Source of the DNA: Flavobacteriaceae bacterium
GTDB lineage: Bacteria > Bacteroidota > Bacteroidia > Flavobacteriales > Flavobacteriaceae
Assembly: GCA_002746415.1 (NCBI GenBank)
Contig: NVXD01000020.1
Span: 34,287-98,286, forward strand
Direction of reading: 5' to 3'
Length of the DNA stretch: 64,000 nucleotides
Shown here in pieces: positions 18,849 through 27,822 of the stretch (position 1 is its first letter; every line of letters starts with the position of its first letter). A program made the position numbers and the translations under genes. The notes under the pieces are model-generated. The model had not been told where the DNA came from. It saw nothing but the letters and a program-made list of their open reading frames with translations, and did no database searches.

Positions 18849-19496
18849 ATGCAGAAAGACTTAGGAGAACATAGAAAGACATATGGGAAAAGCGCTTTGA
18901 AAGAAGATGCAATTTCAGATAACCCAATGGAACTTTTTCAGAAGTGGTTTTATGAGGTAGAAGCATCAAACAGCGCGGATGAGTCCAATGCAATGACAAT
19001 ATCCACTTTAGGTTTGGATGGGTACCCAAAAAATAGGGTAGTGCTCTTAAAGAAATATACCTATGAAGGGTTTATTTTTTATACCAATTATGAAAGTGAA
19101 AAAGGGAAAGCCATAGCAGAAAACCCCAATGTTTGCTTGTCTTTTTTTTGGGCGAATATGGAGCGACAGATAATTGTTAAGGGAACGGCTGAAAAAATTG
19201 CAGAAAATTTATCTGATGGGTATTTTGAGTCTAGACCTGAAGGAAGTAAATTGGGGGCTATAGTTTCCGCACAAAGCGAAGTTATTGCATCAAGAAAGGA
19301 ACTAGAAGAAAAGTTGAAAGTCCTTGAGAAAACCTATGCCAATAAAGAAATTAAACGCCCTGATTTCTGGGGTGGTTATCTAGTAAGGCCAATTTCAATT
19401 GAGTTTTGGCAAGGCAGACCCAACAGATTGCATGATCGAATAAGGTATATCATGAGTGAGGATTTTTCATGGAAAATTGAGCGATTGGCTCCTTAA
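18849..19496 (+). CDS. pdxH: Pyridoxamine/pyridoxine 5'-phosphate oxidase
   Basis: A 215-residue FMN enzyme that oxidises pyridoxamine or pyridoxine 5'-phosphate to pyridoxal 5'-phosphate. The split-barrel FMN site (NRVVLLKKYTYEGFIFYTNY), the conserved ISFF-like core and the C-terminal WQGRPNRLHDRI motif are present; length is normal. It is followed 12 bases later by a SixA-type phosphatase gene. Confidence 0.95.
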   Translation: MQKDLGEHRKTYGKSALKEDAISDNPMELFQKWFYEVEASNSADESNAMTISTLGLDGYPKNRVVLLKKYTYEGFIFYTNYESEKGKAIAENPNVCLSFFWANMERQIIVKGTAEKIAENLSDGYFESRPEGSKLGAIVSAQSEVIASRKELEEKLKVLEKTYANKEIKRPDFWGGYLVRPISIEFWQGRPNRLHDRIRYIMSEDFSWKIERLAP

Positions 19497-19508
19497 AATA
19501 ATTGTGGT

Positions 19509-19991
19509 ATGAAGCATCTTATACTGATAAGGCATGGTAAATCTTCTTGGGATTATAATGTTGATGATAAAGACAGACCCTTAAAAGAAAGGGGTATTGT
19601 GGATGCTCATTTGGTAGCATCAAAATTTTCTTCTCAAAATATAGAAATAAATGCTGTGTTTTCTAGCCCAGCAATAAGAGCACTGCACACCTGTTCAATT
19701 TTTTTACGAGAACTAGATATACCTTTTGCTACCCTAGAGGTACACGAGGCACTTTATGATTTTTCAGGTGATGGTATTGTTCCATTCGTGAAAAATTTAC
19801 CTAATAATTTGAATAAGGTGTTGCTTTTTGGGCACAATAATGCTTTTACCAATGTGGTGAACACATGGGGCAACCAATACATAGAGAATGTGGTCACCTC
19901 TGGTTTGGTACATCTTTCTTTTAATGTGGATGCCTGGCAGGATGTATCAAAAGGGAATACTGAACAGACCATGTTTCCAAAACAGTTGTAG
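19509..19991 (+). CDS. SixA-like histidine phosphatase family protein
   Basis: A 160-residue protein of the histidine phosphatase (phosphoglycerate mutase) superfamily, SixA branch. The catalytic RHGKS motif is at residues 8-12, and a second His lies in LLFGHNN. SixA in E. coli removes phosphate from phosphohistidine proteins, but substrates differ widely in this family. It sits 5 bases before ppk1, a placement that suggests a link to polyphosphate or phosphate metabolism. Confidence 0.85.
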   Translation: MKHLILIRHGKSSWDYNVDDKDRPLKERGIVDAHLVASKFSSQNIEINAVFSSPAIRALHTCSIFLRELDIPFATLEVHEALYDFSGDGIVPFVKNLPNNLNKVLLFGHNNAFTNVVNTWGNQYIENVVTSGLVHLSFNVDAWQDVSKGNTEQTMFPKQL

Positions 19992-19996
19992 TTATT

Positions 19997-22075
19997 ATGA
20001 TGAAGAAAACAAAAAACCAATACATCAATAGAGAAATTAGTTGGTTGCATTTTAATGAGAGGGTCCTTCAGGAGTGTACGGATAAAAAAGTGCCGCTTAT
20101 AGAACGACTTCGGTTTTTGGGTATTTTTTCAAACAATCTGGACGAATTTTTTAAGGTTCGGTACGCTACTGTAAAGCGAATTGTTGAAGCTGGTAAAAAA
20201 GGAAAAAGTGCACTTGGCGGAGAGAAGGCAAAAGATTTGTTGGAGGAAATCACAACCGTTGTAATAAATCAACAAGAAAAGAGTCAAGAAGTATTGTATG
20301 AGATGGAAAAGGAGCTGGAAGCCCAGAATATTTTTCTGATTAAAGAAACGGAGGTAAAAGAAAATCATACGGACTACATAAAGAATTATTTCATCAATAA
20401 TGTTAGTCCTGCATTGATGATTCTTATTTTAAATGATGTGGCAGAGTTTCCCACATTAAACGATACGGCAGCTTATTTGGCCGTAAAAATTGTACTTGTT
20501 GATGTTGATAATGGTGAAAATGAAAAGAAGGTCCGCTATGCCTTGATAGAAATACCCAAAGGAATAGATCGTTTTATAGAACTTCCAAAAGAAGGGGATA
20601 AAAATTATATCATTATGTTGGATGATATGATTCGCTATTGTTTGAGAAGCATTTTTAATATGTTCGACTATGAATCTATTTCAGCACACATGATCAAGAT
20701 AACCCGTGATGCAGAACTGGATATAGATGATGATTTGAGTAAAAGTTTTATTGAAAAAATTTCTTCGAGTGTTGAGCATAGAAAAATTAGTGACCCCGTA
20801 CGTTTTATCTATGATAAGAATATTGAAGAAGACACATTGCTCTTTTTGCAGGAAAAAATGGGCATAGAAGATACAGATAGTGTTATTCCTGGTGGCCGTT
20901 ACCATAACAAACGGGACTATATGGGTTTCCCAAGTCTTGGTAGAAAAGATTTAATGTATGACAAAATAAAACCTTTGCCAGTAAAAGGTTTTAGTGTGGA
21001 AGGGAGTCTACTGGAGCATATTGCAAAAAAGGATTATCTCATATACACCCCTTACCATACATTTTCTTATATCATTAAATTTCTTAGAGAGGCAGCTTTA
21101 GACCCTAAAGTTAGAAGTATTAAAATAACGGTCTATCGTTTGGCTAATACTTCCCAAGTGGCTGCATCTTTGATTAATGCCGTTAAAAATGGTAAAAAAG
21201 TAACCGTGCAAATAGAATTGCAAGCACGTTTTGATGAAAGAGCCAATATAAAGTATGCAGAACAATTACAAGCAGAAGGAGTTAAGCTTATTTTTGGGGT
21301 ACCAGGGCTAAAAGTACACAGTAAGATATGTATTATAGAGCGTGAAGAGGCGCAAGGAATGAAGCGGTATGGATTTATTAGTACAGGAAATTTTAATGAA
21401 TCCACGGCTAGAATTTATACGGATTACACTTTGTTTACTGCTCATGATATGATTTTAAAAGAATGTAATAAGATTTTCAACTTCTTTGAAACGACCTATA
21501 AAATTAATAAATACAAACACCTTATTGTTTCGCCACATTACACCACAACTACTTTTGAGGCACTTATTGATATTGAAATTGCTAATTCCATAGCAGGAAA
21601 AGAGGCCTATATCAAAATAAAAATGAACAGCTTTACTTCATATAGAATGATAGATAAACTTTATGAAGCAAGTAGGGCGGGTGTTAAAATTCAATTAATT
21701 ATTAGGGGTGTTTGTTGTTTAGTTCCGGGAATTGAAGGAATGAGCGAAAATATTGAGGCTATAAGTGTAGTCGATAAATTTTTAGAGCATCCAAGAATAT
21801 TTATTTTCAGTAATGATGGTGCTCCAAAAATATACATTTCATCTGCAGATTGGATGACAAGAAACCTCGACTTTAGGGTAGAGGTGGGTTGCCCAATATA
21901 TGATGAAGATATTAGACAAGAATTATTGGAAACTTTTGAAATTTCATGGAATGATAATGTAAAAGCTCGTGTTTTTTCAGAAAAATATGATAATGCATAC
22001 AGAGAAGTAGTAGGAAAGGAACACAGGTCTCAATTTGAATTATATGACTATTACAAGCGTAAGTTGAAAGCTTAA
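19997..22075 (+). CDS. ppk1: Polyphosphate kinase 1
   Basis: A 692-residue enzyme that reversibly polymerises the gamma-phosphate of ATP into polyphosphate. The N-terminal domain begins with YINREISWLHFNERVLQE, and the two C-terminal phospholipase D-like domains carry the autophosphorylated His in LKVHSKICII. The length matches the family. Two ATG codons (19997 and 20000) are possible starts. The stop codon overlaps that of convergent miaE by four bases, with no terminator between them. Confidence 0.96.
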   Translation: MMKKTKNQYINREISWLHFNERVLQECTDKKVPLIERLRFLGIFSNNLDEFFKVRYATVKRIVEAGKKGKSALGGEKAKDLLEEITTVVINQQEKSQEVLYEMEKELEAQNIFLIKETEVKENHTDYIKNYFINNVSPALMILILNDVAEFPTLNDTAAYLAVKIVLVDVDNGENEKKVRYALIEIPKGIDRFIELPKEGDKNYIIMLDDMIRYCLRSIFNMFDYESISAHMIKITRDAELDIDDDLSKSFIEKISSSVEHRKISDPVRFIYDKNIEEDTLLFLQEKMGIEDTDSVIPGGRYHNKRDYMGFPSLGRKDLMYDKIKPLPVKGFSVEGSLLEHIAKKDYLIYTPYHTFSYIIKFLREAALDPKVRSIKITVYRLANTSQVAASLINAVKNGKKVTVQIELQARFDERANIKYAEQLQAEGVKLIFGVPGLKVHSKICIIEREEAQGMKRYGFISTGNFNESTARIYTDYTLFTAHDMILKECNKIFNFFETTYKINKYKHLIVSPHYTTTTFEALIDIEIANSIAGKEAYIKIKMNSFTSYRMIDKLYEASRAGVKIQLIIRGVCCLVPGIEGMSENIEAISVVDKFLEHPRIFIFSNDGAPKIYISSADWMTRNLDFRVEVGCPIYDEDIRQELLETFEISWNDNVKARVFSEKYDNAYREVVGKEHRSQFELYDYYKRKLKA

Positions 22076-22653
22076 CCGTGAATAGTTTCTTTAACACTCA
22101 AATTCTTCATGATTTCGGCTTCGTAGTTTAATAGCGCCTCCCATTTTTCATCCACCTCTTTGCGATCGCCATAGTCACGAGCAAATTGAAGGAACATAGT
22201 GTAGTGTCCGGCTTCACTAATCATTAATTTGTGATAGAATTCAGCCAATTCTTTGTTTGGTAATTCTTCCGATAGCAATCTAAAACGCTCACAGCTTCTT
22301 GCTTCTATAAGTGCTGCATATAAAAGCCTATGAACCAATTGTGTAGTTCTACTACCGCCTTTAGGAAAAAATTTCAATAATTCAACTACATAGGCATCTT
22401 TACGGTCTCTTCCCAAAGTATTTCCCCTTGCAATGATGCGGTCATGAACCATTTTAAAATGCGCCATTTCTTCTCGTACAAGAGCCACCATTTCTTCTAC
22501 TAGCGCTGTATATTCAGGAAAACTAACAATCAAAGACATAGCAGTGGCTGCCGCTTTTTGCTCACAAAAGGCGTGATCTGATAATATTTCATCTATGTTT
22601 TTTCTAACAATATTTACCCATCGTGGGTCAGTCGGTAATTTTAAGCCTAACAT
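22072..22653 (-). CDS. miaE: tRNA 2-methylthio-N6-isopentenyladenosine hydroxylase
   Basis: A 193-residue di-iron ferritin-like protein that hydroxylates the isopentenyl group of ms2i6A37 in tRNA. The iron ligands are visible: a Glu in FCEQKAA, ExxH in EMAHFKM, a further Glu in RSCERF, and ExxH in EAGHYTM. A -7-like CAAAATTA (TAATTTTG on this strand) at 22671-22678 sits just upstream. It converges on ppk1 and shares overlapping stop codons with it. Confidence 0.93.
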   Translation of the reverse strand: MLGLKLPTDPRWVNIVRKNIDEILSDHAFCEQKAAATAMSLIVSFPEYTALVEEMVALVREEMAHFKMVHDRIIARGNTLGRDRKDAYVVELLKFFPKGGSRTTQLVHRLLYAALIEARSCERFRLLSEELPNKELAEFYHKLMISEAGHYTMFLQFARDYGDRKEVDEKWEALLNYEAEIMKNLSVKETIHG

Positions 22654-22670
22654 AGATTATAAATTTGCTC

Positions 22671-22678
22671 CAAAATTA
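22671..22678 (-). promoter_or_regulatory. miaE -7 element
   Basis: TAATTTTG on the minus strand fits TAnnTTTG and lies 17 bases before the start codon. No good -33 partner was found. Confidence 0.35.
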
Positions 22679-22720
22679 CTAAGATTTTGTTAATGCTTTA
22701 TGATTATGGCTGTAAATTCG

Positions 22721-22748
22721 TTGTTTGCACTTTTATTAATTAGCTTTG
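22721..22748 (+). promoter_or_regulatory. ebo operon promoter
   Basis: TTG at 22721, 17 bases, then TAGCTTTG at 22741-22748, a perfect Bacteroidota -7 element. Transcription would begin about 22755, 20 bases before eboA. Confidence 0.48.
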
Positions 22749-22775
22749 TTAGCGTCTAAATAAATATTGCCCTTA

Positions 22776-23621
22776 ATGGAATTTAAGAATACCGCCAAAC
22801 ATTTAAATACGCTCGTTAGTGCAAGCTTAAATGCAGATGTGAAAGATTGGATTTTATTAAAAATTGAATTGATTACGCAAAATAAATCTACAAAAGACCT
22901 TTATCTTACGTATACACTATTAGCTTCAAAAGTGACAGCTGAACCTGTGAAATTCACTTCAGATAGTGAACTCATTTCTTTTTTGAAAAGTCAAGAAATG
23001 AATGCGCTACAACTGGCTCGTATATTTTTGTTGGTAAAAACTTTGGAGGTAGATAATGATTTCTTCAAGGTGAAGGTTGCTAATTTAATTCAAGTAGCAG
23101 ATAAGACAGAACTAGAAACATTTTTAAAGTTCTTGGTTTTGTTGCCAAATGCAAGTGATTATATAAGTGTGGCAGTTGATGCTTTACGAACTAATATAAG
23201 CTCCGTGTTTAATGCAATTGCATTAAACAATCCTTATCCCGCTGTATATTTTAATGAACAGCAATGGAATCAAATGTATTTAAAGGCGGTGTTTATTGAA
23301 TCTGAATTAGGTGAGATTTTAAATGTAGATGATAGAGGCAATGATGATTTATCTCGAATAATATCTGATTATGCTCATGAACGTTGGGCAGCATCACGAG
23401 AAATAAATCCATTATTTTGGAGACCAGTTTCCAAACATATAAATGAAAAACTATTAAAAGATATGCAACGCTTGTTAGCTAGTGATGCTGTTGTGGAGAA
23501 TAAGGCAGGAGCATTGTGTTGTCATAATTCTGATAATCCAAAAGCTAAAGAGTTGCTTAATGGGTATCCAGAATTAAAGAATGAAATGGAAGCGGGAACG
23601 CTAAATTGGAAAAATATATAA
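22776..23621 (+). CDS. eboA: EboA domain-containing protein
   Basis: A 281-residue soluble, mostly helical protein that matches EboA by its operon position and by its conserved C-terminal half (AHERWAASREINPLFWRPV). The frame is open from a TTG at 22767, but the ATG at 22776 is preferred. It is the first gene of the six-gene ebo cluster, in the order found in cyanobacteria and eustigmatophyte plastids. No enzymatic motif is recognised. The cluster is needed in Nostoc for movement of a scytonemin precursor to the periplasm; the molecular role of EboA is unknown. Confidence 0.85.
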   Translation: MEFKNTAKHLNTLVSASLNADVKDWILLKIELITQNKSTKDLYLTYTLLASKVTAEPVKFTSDSELISFLKSQEMNALQLARIFLLVKTLEVDNDFFKVKVANLIQVADKTELETFLKFLVLLPNASDYISVAVDALRTNISSVFNAIALNNPYPAVYFNEQQWNQMYLKAVFIESELGEILNVDDRGNDDLSRIISDYAHERWAASREINPLFWRPVSKHINEKLLKDMQRLLASDAVVENKAGALCCHNSDNPKAKELLNGYPELKNEMEAGTLNWKNI

Positions 23622-23628
23622 AAGGAAT

Positions 23629-24537
23629 ATGGAAGAAAAATTAATGCTCATAGACCCCCATGTGCATATGTCTGCTAGAACTACAGATGATTATGAGGCT
23701 ATGGCAGCTGCTGGTGTCGTTGCTGTTATAGAACCTGCATTTTGGATGGGACAGCCAAGAACACAAGTGGGTTCTTTTCAAGACTATTATAGTAGTTTGG
23801 TAGGTTGGGAGCCTTTTAGGGCTAGTCAGTTTGGAATAAAACATTATTGTACCATAGGTTTAAATTCCAAAGAGGCTAATAATGAAGCTTTGGCGGAGCA
23901 AGTAATGGAATTGTTGCCATTATACCTACATAAAGAGAATGTTGTTGCTGTTGGAGAAATAGGGTATGATGATCAAACACCTGCTGAGGATAAGTATTTT
24001 AGACAACAATTAGAACTAGCCAAAGAAATGAATATGCTGGTGCAGGTACATACACCACATCGTGATAAAAAGGCAGGAACCATAAAAAGTATGGAAGTCT
24101 GCTTGGAGCATGGATTGGATCCTAGTAAGGTAATTATAGACCATAATAATGAAGAAACTGTTCAGGATGTTTTGGACAGAGGGTTTGTTGCAGCTTTTAC
24201 GATTTATCCCAAAACAAAAATGGGTAATGAACGTATGGTGGAAGTGGTTAGGAAATTTGGGAGCGATAATATTATTGTAGACAGTTCTGCTGATTGGGGG
24301 GTAAGTGATCCGCTAGCGGTGCCAAAAACGGCTAATTTAATGCTGAAAAGAGGAATTGCTAGAGAAGATGTAATAAAAACCTGTTACCAAAATGCATTGG
24401 ACGCTTTTGGTAAATCGGGTAAGATGAAAGAATCACATTGGCTAAACCCTGAAAGCATAGATCAACGAGAACTGTTTAATGACAATAGCGTTTTACGGGG
24501 GCAACAACCAAAGATTGATGGTGAATTTATATCATAA
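23629..24537 (+). CDS. eboB: TatD-like metal-dependent hydrolase EboB
   Basis: A 302-residue TIM-barrel hydrolase of the TatD superfamily. The metal motif DPHVHMSART near the N-terminus, VAVGEIGYDDQ, VQVHTPHRDK, IDHNN and DSSADWG mark the usual metal-binding strands. Substrate unknown. An AAGGA sequence lies just before the ATG. It ends in TAATG, overlapping the start of eboC by one base, so the two are translationally coupled. Confidence 0.87.
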   Translation: MEEKLMLIDPHVHMSARTTDDYEAMAAAGVVAVIEPAFWMGQPRTQVGSFQDYYSSLVGWEPFRASQFGIKHYCTIGLNSKEANNEALAEQVMELLPLYLHKENVVAVGEIGYDDQTPAEDKYFRQQLELAKEMNMLVQVHTPHRDKKAGTIKSMEVCLEHGLDPSKVIIDHNNEETVQDVLDRGFVAAFTIYPKTKMGNERMVEVVRKFGSDNIIVDSSADWGVSDPLAVPKTANLMLKRGIAREDVIKTCYQNALDAFGKSGKMKESHWLNPESIDQRELFNDNSVLRGQQPKIDGEFIS

Positions 24538-25439
24538 TGAATAAAACCTTCATAGGGTATTTGCAACTTATGCGTCCCGCTAATCTCCCAACTGCAGCAG
24601 CTGATGTAGTTGCAGGAATGGTTTTAGCAGGAATTGCGGGCAATATAAATCAGTTTTCTTTTTTGAATTTTGAGTTTTACCTTCTGTTTATTTGTTTGGT
24701 CATGGCATCTGTTTTGTTATATGCAGGTGGTGTGGTTTTAAATGATGTTTTTGATTTTCAGCTCGATAAAAAAGAAAGACCAGAGCGCCCCATTCCTAGT
24801 GGTGTTGTTTCGCTAAAATCGGCTTCAATATTTGGTGGAGCCTTGTTAATGTTGGGAATTACTTTAGGATTCTATGTTCACATCCTTTGTGGCAGTCTTG
24901 CTTTATTACTCGCATTGTTCATTTTACTTTATGACGGAATCTCTAAAAAACATGCGTTTTTTGGGCCTATAAATATGGGGGTTTGCAGGGGTTTGAATCT
25001 TCTTATGGGGATGTCGGTTTTTGGAACGCTGCTACAATGGGAATATGCATTAATTCCAGTGGTCTATATCGCCGCAATTACATTGATAAGCAGGGGCGAA
25101 GTCCATGGCGACAATAAGCGGCATATTGTTTTTGCAGGAATGCTATATACGCTGGTTTGTATTGGGCTAATTGTGTTTCATTATGCCAATGACGGCAATA
25201 CATTGCAAACAATTCCGTTTATTTTATTGTTTGCAATTTTAATTTATAGGCCATTGATTAAAGCATATTCAAATAATTCTCCAGAAAATATAAAGAAAGC
25301 TGTAATTGGTGGAGTCCTTTCCATCATAGTTTTGGACGCTGTAATGGCGGTTGGTTTTTCAAACTGGATGGTTGGTATAGGGATACTATTATTATTACCT
25401 TTATCAATTATTCTCTCTAAACTCTTTGCAGTTACCTAA
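24537..25439 (+). CDS. eboC: UbiA-family prenyltransferase EboC
   Basis: A 300-residue integral membrane protein with about nine hydrophobic helices. The first Asp-rich motif NDVFDFQLDKKERPERPIPSG-type site (about residues 78-98) binds prenyl diphosphate with magnesium; the second is DGISKK at about residues 138-143. It should prenylate or glycosylate-like transfer a lipid chain to an unidentified acceptor at the inner membrane. It overlaps eboB and is followed by eboD 12 bases later. Confidence 0.88.
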   Translation: MNKTFIGYLQLMRPANLPTAAADVVAGMVLAGIAGNINQFSFLNFEFYLLFICLVMASVLLYAGGVVLNDVFDFQLDKKERPERPIPSGVVSLKSASIFGGALLMLGITLGFYVHILCGSLALLLALFILLYDGISKKHAFFGPINMGVCRGLNLLMGMSVFGTLLQWEYALIPVVYIAAITLISRGEVHGDNKRHIVFAGMLYTLVCIGLIVFHYANDGNTLQTIPFILLFAILIYRPLIKAYSNNSPENIKKAVIGGVLSIIVLDAVMAVGFSNWMVGIGILLLLPLSIILSKLFAVT

Positions 25440-25451
25440 AATTTAGACTTA

Positions 25452-26621
25452 ATGAAGCGGATGAATAGTATAGAACAGTCTTTTAAAGTGGAGTATACAT
25501 ATAAATTACACTTTACATCGCATTTGTTTTCAAGTGAAAATACCCTGTTCAAAGATGTATTGTTGAATTATGGGAAAGGAGATAACACAAAAATTTTATT
25601 TGTTGTGGATGATGGTGTCCATAAGTGCCACCCCAACCTCTTAGATGAGATTAATGCCTATTGCAATGCGCATGATACGATTCAATTAAAGGACATTCTA
25701 ATTGTAAAAGGAGGGGAAGCATGTAAGAATGACCACAACAACGTAACTGCTATTTTAAAAGGCATTAATGGAAAAAGTATTTGTAGACATTCATTTGTTG
25801 TTGCCATTGGTGGGGGTGCCGTAATTGATATGGTAGGTTATGCAACGGCAATAGCCCATAGAGGAGTGAAATTGATACGCATACCAACAACTGTCCTTTC
25901 TCAAAATGATTCCGCTGTTGGCGTTAAAAATAGTATTAATGAGTTTGGAAAAAAGAATTTCTTGGGCACATTTGCACCACCTTATGCAATCATCAATGAT
26001 GCTGACTTTTTAACTACTTTAGAGCAGCGAGATTGGATTTCAGGCATAGCAGAAGCTGTAAAAGTGTCGCTTATTAAGGACGAGTCGTTTTTCAATTTTA
26101 TTTCTGAAAATGCGACAAAGCTGGCAAATAGGGAAATGGAAGCTATGGATTACCTTATTTTTAGGTGTGCTGAAATGCATATGCATCATATAGCCAAAGG
26201 CGGCGATCCTTTTGAGAGCGGTTCTTCCAGACCTTTGGATTTTGGACATTGGGCTGCGCATAAGTTGGAATATATGACCAATTACAAACTTCGCCATGGA
26301 GAAGCAGTTGCTATAGGAATTGCCCTAGATGTTACTTATGGGTATTTAGTAGGATTAATTGATGAAAATACACTGAATCATATTTTACATGTTTTAGAGG
26401 AAGTAGGTTTCAATTTGCAAATACCCCTACATAAAGAAATAGAAATAGACCAACTTTTGGCTGGTATAGAGGAATTTAGGGAGCATTTGGGAGGTGAGTT
26501 GACCATTACACTCATTTCAGGCATAGGAAAGAAGCATGATGTTCATGAAATAGATATGGATAAAATGCGAAAAGCCATCATCATGCGGAATACTATTGGT
26601 AAAGAAAAAGTATCTTGCTAG
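25452..26621 (+). CDS. eboD: 3-dehydroquinate synthase-like sugar phosphate cyclase EboD
   Basis: A 389-residue member of the sugar phosphate cyclase superfamily. The NAD motif GGGAVIDMVGY and zinc ligands in GIAEAVK, DFGHWAAHKLE and RHGEAVAIG are present. It differs from true AroB in the sequence between these motifs, so the substrate may be sedoheptulose 7-phosphate or another heptulose rather than DAHP. It lies inside the ebo operon, one base before eboE. Confidence 0.87.
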   Translation: MKRMNSIEQSFKVEYTYKLHFTSHLFSSENTLFKDVLLNYGKGDNTKILFVVDDGVHKCHPNLLDEINAYCNAHDTIQLKDILIVKGGEACKNDHNNVTAILKGINGKSICRHSFVVAIGGGAVIDMVGYATAIAHRGVKLIRIPTTVLSQNDSAVGVKNSINEFGKKNFLGTFAPPYAIINDADFLTTLEQRDWISGIAEAVKVSLIKDESFFNFISENATKLANREMEAMDYLIFRCAEMHMHHIAKGGDPFESGSSRPLDFGHWAAHKLEYMTNYKLRHGEAVAIGIALDVTYGYLVGLIDENTLNHILHVLEEVGFNLQIPLHKEIEIDQLLAGIEEFREHLGGELTITLISGIGKKHDVHEIDMDKMRKAIIMRNTIGKEKVSC

Positions 26622-26622
26622 T

Positions 26623-27816
26623 ATGTTTATTGACCAATTTTATCACTTAACCTATTGTACCAACATCCATCCAGGAGAGAACTGGAAAATTACCTTCGAA
26701 AATATTGAGGCTTTTGTGCCGAAGATAAAAAAATCGGTTTCCCAGGAAGACCCTTTTGGTTTAGGGCTTCGGTTATCCAATACCGCTAGCCAAGAACTGG
26801 GTACTGGTGAGAATTTAAAACAGTTTAAAGAGTGGTTGGACGCTAATGATATTTATGTTTTTACAATGAACGGGTTTCCTTATGGAAATTTTCATAACGA
26901 AAAGGTAAAGGATATGGTCCATGCACCTGATTGGACCACAAGGGAACGAGTAGAGTATACCAAAAGATTGTTCAACCAATTGGCTTATTTAATTCCGGAT
27001 GGCCAAATGGGAGGCATATCTACGAACCCTATCAGTTATAAATATTGGTATGATTCAAAAGTAACAACCCATGAAGCCTTTGCTATAGGCGCGGAACACA
27101 TGACAGAAATTGTGTTGCAACTCCATGAGATAGAAAATAGTACGGGAAAATATTTGCATTTGGATATTGAACCAGAGCCAGATGGTATGTTGGAGAATAG
27201 TGATGAAGTGGTCTCTTTTTATGCAGATTATTTGTTGCCTATTGCTACAGAGGTATTGGTGAAAACCTTGGATTGTTCGCATGAAAAGGCTCAAGAATTG
27301 GTGCATAAATACATTACAGTTTGTTACGATATTTGTCATTTTTCTTTAGCTTTTGAAGAACCAGAAGACACTTTTGGAAAGTTTAGGGAAGCAGGTATTA
27401 AAATTGGAAAAATTCAGGTAAGCGCTGCATTAAAGATTCTTTTTGATGGAAAGAACGATAAAAAAATATGGGATTCACTAGGCCGTTTTAATGAGCCTAC
27501 ATATTTACATCAAGTGACCCACATGGATGATGGCCAAGTGAAGACCTACTGGGATTTACCAGCGTTATTAGAAGAAGAAAAGAATTTTGATGAATTAAGA
27601 GCCCATTTTCATGTGCCTATCTTTTTAGATAAGTTTGATGATCTGCATTCTACCCAGGACCATATTCTTAAAGTTTTGGAATATTTAAAGAAAAATAAGG
27701 TTTCCAATCATTTGGAAATTGAGACCTATACATGGGATGTGCTTCCCAAATCCCTAAAATTGGAACTTTCAGACTCTATTATTAGAGAAATTGAGTGGTT
27801 AAAGAATAAGCTTTAA
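26623..27816 (+). CDS. eboE: EboE, xylose isomerase-like TIM-barrel protein
   Basis: A 397-residue protein annotated in databases as metabolite traffic protein EboE and related to the xylose isomerase/AP endonuclease 2 TIM-barrel group. HLDIEPEPDG, CYDICHFSLAFE and KIGKIQVSAALK mark barrel strands with possible metal ligands. A TTG at 26596 would extend it into eboD, but the ATG at 26623, one base after the eboD stop, is chosen. Reaction unknown. Confidence 0.85.
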   Translation: MFIDQFYHLTYCTNIHPGENWKITFENIEAFVPKIKKSVSQEDPFGLGLRLSNTASQELGTGENLKQFKEWLDANDIYVFTMNGFPYGNFHNEKVKDMVHAPDWTTRERVEYTKRLFNQLAYLIPDGQMGGISTNPISYKYWYDSKVTTHEAFAIGAEHMTEIVLQLHEIENSTGKYLHLDIEPEPDGMLENSDEVVSFYADYLLPIATEVLVKTLDCSHEKAQELVHKYITVCYDICHFSLAFEEPEDTFGKFREAGIKIGKIQVSAALKILFDGKNDKKIWDSLGRFNEPTYLHQVTHMDDGQVKTYWDLPALLEEEKNFDELRAHFHVPIFLDKFDDLHSTQDHILKVLEYLKKNKVSNHLEIETYTWDVLPKSLKLELSDSIIREIEWLKNKL

Positions 27817-27822
27817 ACTAAT

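Noticed and set aside
26596..26622. TTG start of eboE inside eboD
   Set aside because: The ATG at 26623 lies one base after the eboD stop and fits the conserved N-terminus.
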